Positions 58,129-64,000 of a stretch of 64,000 bases of DNA are shown piece by piece. Where the stretch lies: assembly GCA_016721425.1 (NCBI GenBank), contig JADKID010000041.1, positions 124,001 through 188,000 of the forward strand, written 5' to 3'. A program made the translations under genes and the position numbers. Every line of letters starts with the position of its first letter. Positions within the stretch are counted from its first letter, which is position 1. The notes beneath the pieces were generated by a model. That model was given only the letters and a program-made list of their open reading frames with translations, had not been told where the DNA came from and made no database searches. This DNA is from Bryobacterales bacterium (lineage in GTDB: Bacteria > Acidobacteriota > Terriglobia > Bryobacterales > Bryobacteraceae).

Positions 58129-59235
58129 GTGACTCCCGCGCGCCGAATAGCATTTGAAGTACTGGGCGCCGTGGAACGCGGCGGCTTTGCGGCAGACCTC
58201 CTCCAGCAACGCACCCGCAGCCTCGATTCCCGCGACGCCGGCCTTGTCACCCAAATCGTCTTCGGCGTCCTCCGCCGCCGCGAACAGCTGGATTTCCTCA
58301 TCGCCCAGGTGGCCGGCCGCGCGCCCGATAAAATGGACCCCTCCGTCCGTCGCGCCCTCCACATCGCCGCGTTCCAACTGCGCTTCCTTTCCAAAATCCC
58401 ACCCCACGCCGCCGTCGGCGAAAGCGTCGATCTCGTCAAACAGGCCGGCAAAGCCTCCGCCGCCGGTTTCGTCAACGCCGTCCTGCGTAAACTACCGGAT
58501 CTGCCCGCCGAGTGGCCCTCCAAGGCCATCGAGTTCAACCTGCCCGATTGGCTTTGGGCCCGCTGGCGCGAATACTACGGCGCCGAAGTCGCCGGCCGCA
58601 TCGCCGCTGCCTGCCTCGAAGAGCCGCAGAGCTGGCTGCGCCTGGCCTCGGGCGAATCGGTCCTCGAATCGTCCCTCGATGGGCCCATCCCCGCCGGCGC
58701 CCGCCATATGGACATCGGCTCACAGTCCATCGTGCCCCTGCTCAAACTCGAGCCCGGCCAGCGCTTTCTCGATCTCTGCGCCGCCCCCGGCAACAAAACG
58801 GCCCAGGCGCTGGAAACCCCCATCCGCGCCGTCGCCTGCGATACCAGTGCCGCCCGCTTGCGGGATTTCGTCGTTCCGTGTCCCCGCGTGCAACTCGATG
58901 CCGGCCGCATTCTCCCCTTCGGCCCCGTCTTCGATCGCATCCTCGTCGATGCCCCCTGCACCGGCACCGGCACCCTCGCCCGCAATCCCGAGATCCGCTG
59001 GCGCCTCACCCCAGAGGAGATCCGCCGCCAGTACGAGCGCCAGGTGCGCATCCTCCGCAACGCTCTCGCCTGCCTCAAGCCCGGCGGCCGCCTCGTTTAC
59101 TCCACCTGTTCCCTGGAGCCGGAGGAAAATAAGGATGTTGTACACCGCGTCGCCTCCTCGCGCGTCAAACGAGTGATCGAACGTCTCCCGGGGCGCGACC
59201 CCGGCGATGGGTTTTTCGCCGCCGTGTTAGAGTGA
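58129..59235 (+). CDS. rsmB: 16S rRNA (cytosine967-C5)-methyltransferase
   Basis: 368 residues. N-terminal NusB-like helical domain ('ARRIAFEVLGAVERGGFAADLLQ', 'HIAAFQLRFLSKIPPHAAVGESVDL') and C-terminal methyltransferase with motif I 'FLDLCAAPGNKTAQ', motif IV 'VDAPCTGTGTLARNPEIRW' (nucleophile Cys) and motif VI 'YSTCSLEPEENKD'. Slightly shorter than E. coli RsmB. GTG start with no leader space. rpe follows after one base. Confidence 0.93.
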   Translation: MTPARRIAFEVLGAVERGGFAADLLQQRTRSLDSRDAGLVTQIVFGVLRRREQLDFLIAQVAGRAPDKMDPSVRRALHIAAFQLRFLSKIPPHAAVGESVDLVKQAGKASAAGFVNAVLRKLPDLPAEWPSKAIEFNLPDWLWARWREYYGAEVAGRIAAACLEEPQSWLRLASGESVLESSLDGPIPAGARHMDIGSQSIVPLLKLEPGQRFLDLCAAPGNKTAQALETPIRAVACDTSAARLRDFVVPCPRVQLDAGRILPFGPVFDRILVDAPCTGTGTLARNPEIRWRLTPEEIRRQYERQVRILRNALACLKPGGRLVYSTCSLEPEENKDVVHRVASSRVKRVIERLPGRDPGDGFFAAVLE

Positions 59236-59236
59236 A

Positions 59237-59923
<687 letters not shown>

Positions 59924-59958
59924 TCGGCCTGAATAATTTGTTGAGATCCTTTGAGGTG

Positions 59959-61245
59959 ATGCGCTTGATGATTCTCTCCCGGAACCGGTTGGCGAGTGGG
60001 TTCGCCATTGCCGCGCTGTGCGTCCTGGCCTTCGGGTCGGCCGGCTGCCGCGGCAAGAAGTACGAAAACCCGATTAACAAGGATACTCAGCAGCCCGATA
60101 AGGTCCTCTTCGACAAGGCCATCAAGGACATTGAGAAAGGACGCTACGAAGTGGCGCGCCTCACTCTCAATACGCTGATGAATACCTACGACACCAGCGA
60201 GTTCCTGGCCAAGTCCAAACTCGCCATCGCTGACTCCTGGATGCGCGAGGGTGGCTCCCACGCCATGTCACAGGCCGAGGCGGAGTATAAGGATTTCATC
60301 CTCTTCTACCCCACCCTCGAAGAGTCCGCCGAGGCGCAAATGAAGATTTGCGACATCCACGTCAAGCAGATGGAAAAGGCCGATCGCGATCCCACCCACA
60401 TGATTCGCGCCGAGGACGAGTGCCGCCTCCTGCTCACCCAGTTTCCCAATTCCCGCTTCTCCCCCCAGGCCGCCCAGCGCCTGCGTGAAATTCAGGAAGT
60501 CATCGCCGAGGGCGAGTTCCGCGTCGGCGATTTCTATCACCACAAGGGTTCCTACCCCGCCGCCGCCAACCGCCTACAGGCCGTCACGGACCACTATCCC
60601 CTCTACAGCGGCTCAGATCAGGCCCTCTGGCAGCAGGGCGATAGCTACGCCCGCATGGGACCTCGCTTCAAGCCCAAGAGCATCGCGTCCTACCAGAAAA
60701 TCGTTCGCGAATACCCGCTCAGCCCGCTCGTGGAAGACGCCAAGACCATTCTCAAGGAGATGGAGGCCGAGATCCCCGAGGCCGATCCTGTCGCGTATGC
60801 CCGCATGAAGTACGAGCAGGAAAACGCCGTCAAAAAGGGCATGCTCGCCAAGGCTTGGGAGCCGTTCTCGAAATCACCGGACGTCACGCTGGCCGCTAAA
60901 TCCGGCCAGCCCACCATGACCGGTCTGCGGCCCACTCTCCCGGCCTCCATTCCGCTGCCGCCCGGTGCGGCCGGCGCTTCCGACGTCACCATCTCCACAC
61001 AAACCCCTGGCGCCGGCGCGTCCACCGCTCTCGATACCCAGCCCGACGCGCGCCTGAATCAGCCGCCCGCCGGCCCCGCCCCCGCCGGCCCTGCTCCCAA
61101 CGGCCCCGTCCAAACCGGTGTGGAAAAGCCTGCCACTGCTGCCCCCACCGTGGAACCGCTGCCTGCCAATCGCCAGGCGCCGCCCACTAAGACGAAAAAG
61201 AAGAAGGCGCCCAAGACCAGCAAGGTTAGCGCGGAAAAGAAGTAA
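59959..61245 (+). CDS. BamD-like outer-membrane assembly lipoprotein
   Basis: 428 residues. Lipoprotein signal ending 'LAFGSAGC' with the lipidated Cys about residue 30, then TPR-like helical repeats ('VLFDKAIKDIEKGRYEVARLTLNTLMNTY', 'AEAEYKDFILFYPTLEESAEAQMKI', 'ANRLQAVTDHYPLYSGSDQALWQQGDSYARMG', 'ASYQKIVREYPLSPLVEDAK') and a long Pro/Ala/Thr/Lys tail. BamD helps BamA insert barrels. ATG 59959 used; ATG 59968 is an alternative. The C-terminal tail is much longer than in E. coli BamD. Confidence 0.85.
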   Translation: MRLMILSRNRLASGFAIAALCVLAFGSAGCRGKKYENPINKDTQQPDKVLFDKAIKDIEKGRYEVARLTLNTLMNTYDTSEFLAKSKLAIADSWMREGGSHAMSQAEAEYKDFILFYPTLEESAEAQMKICDIHVKQMEKADRDPTHMIRAEDECRLLLTQFPNSRFSPQAAQRLREIQEVIAEGEFRVGDFYHHKGSYPAAANRLQAVTDHYPLYSGSDQALWQQGDSYARMGPRFKPKSIASYQKIVREYPLSPLVEDAKTILKEMEAEIPEADPVAYARMKYEQENAVKKGMLAKAWEPFSKSPDVTLAAKSGQPTMTGLRPTLPASIPLPPGAAGASDVTISTQTPGAGASTALDTQPDARLNQPPAGPAPAGPAPNGPVQTGVEKPATAAPTVEPLPANRQAPPTKTKKKKAPKTSKVSAEKK

Positions 61246-61247
61246 AC

Positions 61248-61820
61248 TTGCCAGCCGCGGTCCGCGTCCTCCTCGCCGACGATAGCCCCCATGCCCAGCG
61301 CATGGGGGAGCGCATCCTGCGCGAAGAGGGCTTTGAAGTGGTCACCGTCACCGACGGCGAAACGGCCCTGCTCCGCCTCGAAGATGTCGATCCCGATCTC
61401 GTTCTGGCCGACGTCTTTCTCCCCCTCCGCTCCGGCTACGACATCTGCCGCTATATCAAGGGCAGCGAGCGCCACAAGCACGCCGGCGTCGTTCTGATCG
61501 CTGGCCTGCTCGAGCCCGTTGACGAGGACGAGGCGCGTCGCGCCGGTTGTGATGCAGTACTGAAAAAGCCCTTCGAGGCTTCCGTCGTCATGGCCACCAT
61601 CCGGCCCCTGATCGATCGCTCCCAGTTCGCCCGCGGCCTCTTTTCCGAGACCGTGCCCGCTCCGCCCGCCCCCGAAGCGCCCGTCACCGTTGCCGTTCTC
61701 GAACGGCCCCCGCTCGACGCCGAAATCATCCGCGCCGCCGTCACCATCGCCCTCGATCGCAGCCTCCCCGCCATGGTGGAAGAAATCACCGAAAAAGTGA
61801 TGATGGCCCTCGGACACTAA
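61248..61820 (+). CDS. Single-receiver response regulator with helical C-terminus
   Basis: 190 residues from TTG 61248. Receiver domain (1-125): 'VLLADDSPHAQR', Asp in 'LVLADVFLPL', 'VVLIAGL' and Lys in 'VLKKPFE'. A Pro-rich linker leads to a short helical end ('LDAEIIRAAVTIALDRSLPAMVEEITEKVMMAL'). No DNA-binding domain, so it probably signals by protein contact. Starts 3 bases after the BamD-like gene. Confidence 0.85.
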   Translation: MPAAVRVLLADDSPHAQRMGERILREEGFEVVTVTDGETALLRLEDVDPDLVLADVFLPLRSGYDICRYIKGSERHKHAGVVLIAGLLEPVDEDEARRAGCDAVLKKPFEASVVMATIRPLIDRSQFARGLFSETVPAPPAPEAPVTVAVLERPPLDAEIIRAAVTIALDRSLPAMVEEITEKVMMALGH

Positions 61821-61910
61821 CCCCGCCGCTAACTGAAAATAGCTTCAAGCCGCCGTTAGGCAGGCCGATGAGCCCTTTGTTCCGAAAACTCCGGCGCAAA
61901 GGATTCCACC

Positions 61911-64000
61911 TTGACGGGCATCGCCGCGCATCCCCACTCCCCGGCCATCCGGCTCGCTTTGCTCGTGGCCGCCTTCGCACTCACCGCACAGGCAGCCCCG
62001 CCCGAGTTTCTCCCCACCGCGGCAATCCTCGATGCCGCCTCCCTCGATCCCGCCCGCGACATCCCGTCCGGCGGCTGGTTCGTCGTCCGCGGGCGAAATC
62101 TCTCGGGCGCCCTGTCCGTCACCATCGCCGGCCAGGCGTCCGTCATCGTGCGCTCGCGCCCCGGCGTGGAATCCGGCCTAGCCTATGACGAACTCCTCGC
62201 CATCGCGCCGGCCCTGCCACCGGGCCCCGCGCCGGTTGTCGTCACCACGCCCGCCGGCGCCACCCCGCCGCGCACCGTGCAGTGTGCCTCATTCTCCCCC
62301 TCGCTGTTCGGCCTCGAGCTGTCCGGCGGCCGCTATGCCGATGCGTCCGCGTCGGAGGGAGCCGAGTCCATCGGCCCGCTCAATCTGTACGGTTCCCAGC
62401 CGCTCGAGCGTCCCATCCGGCCTGCCGTACCCTCTGAGGTCATCACGTTGCGGGCCAATGGTTGCGGTCTCTCCACCACAACCACCGTAGCCTGGCTCGG
62501 CCAGACTGCCGCGGAGGTGGTCTTCTCCGGCGTCGAGGTTGCCGCCCAGCCCGCCTGTGTCGTCCGCATCCGCATCCCTGCCCTGACCCCCGGTGAGTAC
62601 GAAGTCCGCGTCGCGATGGATGGCCGCCTCTTATCGCCACCGCGCTGGCTAGCAATCGGCACGGCGCCGTTTCCCGGCTATGAGCACGGCTCGGAGTCAG
62701 GCTACCGCCTCACCGGCGCGCACGTCGCCGTGCCCTGTGCCCAGTGCCACCTGCGGGATCGCTACCTGGGCACGCCCACCGCCTGTGAGGCCTGCCACCT
62801 GGAACGGTTTCAGAACACCACCGCGCCCGATCATCGCATCGCCTCCTACCCCACCAACTGCGCCCTCTGCCACCAGACCTCGCAGTTCCAGGGCGCCCGC
62901 GCCGGCCACCCCACCGCCGCCTTCCCCCTCACCGGCAAACACACCGCCGCCCGCTGCGGCAGTTGCCACACGGCCTCTGCCCCGCCGGACCGGCCCAGCG
63001 CCGAGTGTGCCGCCTGCCACCTGCCCAACCACAACTCCGCCGCCAGCTACGGCCAGCAGTGCGCGGTTTGCCACACGCCTTCCGGTTGGACTCCCGCTCG
63101 GCCCGATCATGGCAAGACCCGCTTCCCCCTCACCGGCCGCCACGCCGCCGCTGTCTGCCAGTCGTGCCATCCTACGACTGCCGCCACCCCGCCGGATCGG
63201 TCCTGCCAAGCGTGCCACCTCGGGCGCTATCAGGCCACCACCAGTCCCAATCACACAGCCTTGGAGTTTCCCACCGGCTGCGATGCCTGCCACACCACGG
63301 CCGCATTCCTACCCGCCGCTGTCGATCACCCCCGCCAGCGCTTCCCCCTCACCGGCAAACACGCCGGGCTCTCCTGCTCAGCGTGCCACCAGGGCGGCCG
63401 ATTCTCCCCTCTCGATCCCTCCTGCGCCAATTGCCACCTGCCGCCGCCCGAACACAAGTCCGCCGGATTCCCGCAATCCTGCAACTCCTGCCACACACCC
63501 GCTGCCTGGCAGGGCGCCGCCATCCGGCACCATCGCTTCCCCCTCACCGGCCGCCACGCCGCCGCCACTTGCCTCGGCTGCCACCCCGATAACCAGTTCG
63601 CCGGCACACCGCGCACCTGCTCCGCCTGCCACCTGCCGCAATACCAGGCCATGACCAACCCCAACCACGCGGCCGAGGGCTTCTCTACCGAGTGCCAACT
63701 CTGCCACAGCCCTACCCAGTTCTTTGGCGCCCGCATCGTTCACCCCCAGTTCGTCCAATCCGGCAAACACGCCCGTCTGGAGTGCGCCCAATGCCACACC
63801 ATCGGCAGCTACAAAGGCACCCCGCAGTCCTGCGACGCCTGCCACCTGCCGGCTTACAACTCAGCGCCCAATCACAAGTCCTCCAACTTCCCCCTAACCT
63901 GCGAGTCCTGCCACACGCCCGTAGCCTGGAAAGGCGCTGTCATGAATCACGCCAAACTCGCGACTCCACTCCCGGCCTGCTCAACCTGCCATATGGCCGC
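61911..64000 (+). CDS. Secreted multiheme c-type cytochrome with N-terminal beta domains (3' end cut)
   Basis: Open from TTG 61911 (AAAGGA eight bases upstream) to the right edge, at least 696 codons. Signal peptide ('LALLVAAFALTAQA'), then about 200 residues of TIGR03437/IPT-like beta-sandwich ('AAILDAASLDPARDIPSGGWFVVRGRNL', 'AYDELLAIAPALP', 'ITLRANGCGLS', 'EYEVRVAM'), then a haem array with 19 CxxCH motifs, in triheme units of 65-73 residues starting at 'YRLTGAH' (62703) and 'FPLTG(K/R)H' (62922, 63123, 63342, 63537). Likely an extracellular or outer-membrane electron-transfer protein. Because no stop lies in the window, the gene would be missed by stop-to-stop callers. Number of haems in the full protein unknown. 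Confidence 0.93.
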   Translation, partial: MTGIAAHPHSPAIRLALLVAAFALTAQAAPPEFLPTAAILDAASLDPARDIPSGGWFVVRGRNLSGALSVTIAGQASVIVRSRPGVESGLAYDELLAIAPALPPGPAPVVVTTPAGATPPRTVQCASFSPSLFGLELSGGRYADASASEGAESIGPLNLYGSQPLERPIRPAVPSEVITLRANGCGLSTTTTVAWLGQTAAEVVFSGVEVAAQPACVVRIRIPALTPGEYEVRVAMDGRLLSPPRWLAIGTAPFPGYEHGSESGYRLTGAHVAVPCAQCHLRDRYLGTPTACEACHLERFQNTTAPDHRIASYPTNCALCHQTSQFQGARAGHPTAAFPLTGKHTAARCGSCHTASAPPDRPSAECAACHLPNHNSAASYGQQCAVCHTPSGWTPARPDHGKTRFPLTGRHAAAVCQSCHPTTAATPPDRSCQACHLGRYQATTSPNHTALEFPTGCDACHTTAAFLPAAVDHPRQRFPLTGKHAGLSCSACHQGGRFSPLDPSCANCHLPPPEHKSAGFPQSCNSCHTPAAWQGAAIRHHRFPLTGRHAAATCLGCHPDNQFAGTPRTCSACHLPQYQAMTNPNHAAEGFSTECQLCHSPTQFFGARIVHPQFVQSGKHARLECAQCHTIGSYKGTPQSCDACHLPAYNSAPNHKSSNFPLTCESCHTPVAWKGAVMNHAKLATPLPACSTCHMA
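62703..64000 (+). repeat. Triheme repeat array within the multiheme cytochrome
   Basis: Units begin at 62703, 62922, 63123, 63342, 63537 and 63750 (73, 67, 73, 65 and 71 residues apart), each with three CxxCH. The 15-base TTCCCCCTCACCGGC is identical at four of them. Odd units share a 'Q-x-x-T-x-P-N/D-H' stretch after the second haem, and K/R alternates after 'FPLTG', suggesting a two-unit (six-haem) duplication. Confidence 0.85.

Noticed and set aside
62680..63654. 324-codon open frame inside the multiheme gene
   Set aside because: Ala/Pro/Ser/Thr-rich translation in the wrong frame; the true frame encodes the CxxCH array.

Overview
This is a GC-rich, densely coded bacterial chromosome segment with no rRNA, tRNA, CRISPR array, prophage or insertion sequence that I could find. 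The best guess for the source is an Acidobacteriota member of the Solibacter/Bryobacter type. The reasons are a secreted protein at the right edge whose N-terminus resembles the TIGR03437 domain that is abundant in Solibacter, the mycobacterial-type fused 2-oxoglutarate dehydrogenase (E2 plus E1), and a mixture of Gram-negative envelope genes (BamD-like lipoprotein, D15-type barrel) with YtxH, LytS/LytTR and secreted polysaccharide enzymes. This assignment is inference.

Layout, left to right. 1-1081: an ECF sigma factor with a zinc-finger anti-sigma factor cut by the left edge. 1239-11932: gltB, gltD, a membrane glycosyltransferase-like protein and argD in one direction, with a divergent LysR regulator; the shared intergenic region carries a good promoter and paired repeats placed as expected for LysR control. 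11938-16311: a small c-type cytochrome, the folate genes folP-folB-folK, rlmN (overlapping folK tail to tail) and an anion permease. 16324-24130: an M16 protease, TPM and LemA proteins with a nucleotidyltransferase between them, an aldehyde dehydrogenase/FAH-hydrolase pair that looks like the lower Weimberg pathway, recX, two small membrane proteins and a methyltransferase. 24145-26567: a GT2/GT39 pair. 26733-33866: a secreted esterase, a transglutaminase-like protein and a heparinase-type lyase behind a promoter with an operator-like dyad, facing a hexuronate-type MFS importer. 33885-40425: sugar nucleotidyltransferase, LytS/LytTR two-component system, Sua5, prfB with its programmed frameshift, NlpC/P60 and a metallophosphoesterase.

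40500-41283 is a small toxin-antitoxin patch (hicBA plus a ribbon-helix-helix-like gene); hicB carries two compensating frameshifts. 41393-45130 is the giant 2-oxoglutarate dehydrogenase. 45259-48658 is a tightly overlapping three-gene envelope operon: an outer-membrane barrel, a secreted protein with kinase-like motifs, and a PAP2 phosphatase. 48659-61820 holds tRNA maturation (CCA enzyme, ttcA), xerD, a 2H phosphoesterase, patatin, an efflux adaptor, siroheme synthase, phosphate transport (pit plus DUF47), rsmB, rpe, a BamD-like lipoprotein and a receiver-domain protein. From 61911 to the right edge runs an open, unfinished gene for a secreted multiheme cytochrome with 19 CxxCH motifs in a repeating triheme array.

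A recurring theme is very short divergent intergenic regions in which -10-like boxes sit 6-9 bases before start codons that lack a Shine-Dalgarno sequence, suggesting leaderless and bidirectional transcription. The strongest candidates for something undescribed are the barrel/kinase-like/PAP2 operon and the edge-truncated multiheme protein.
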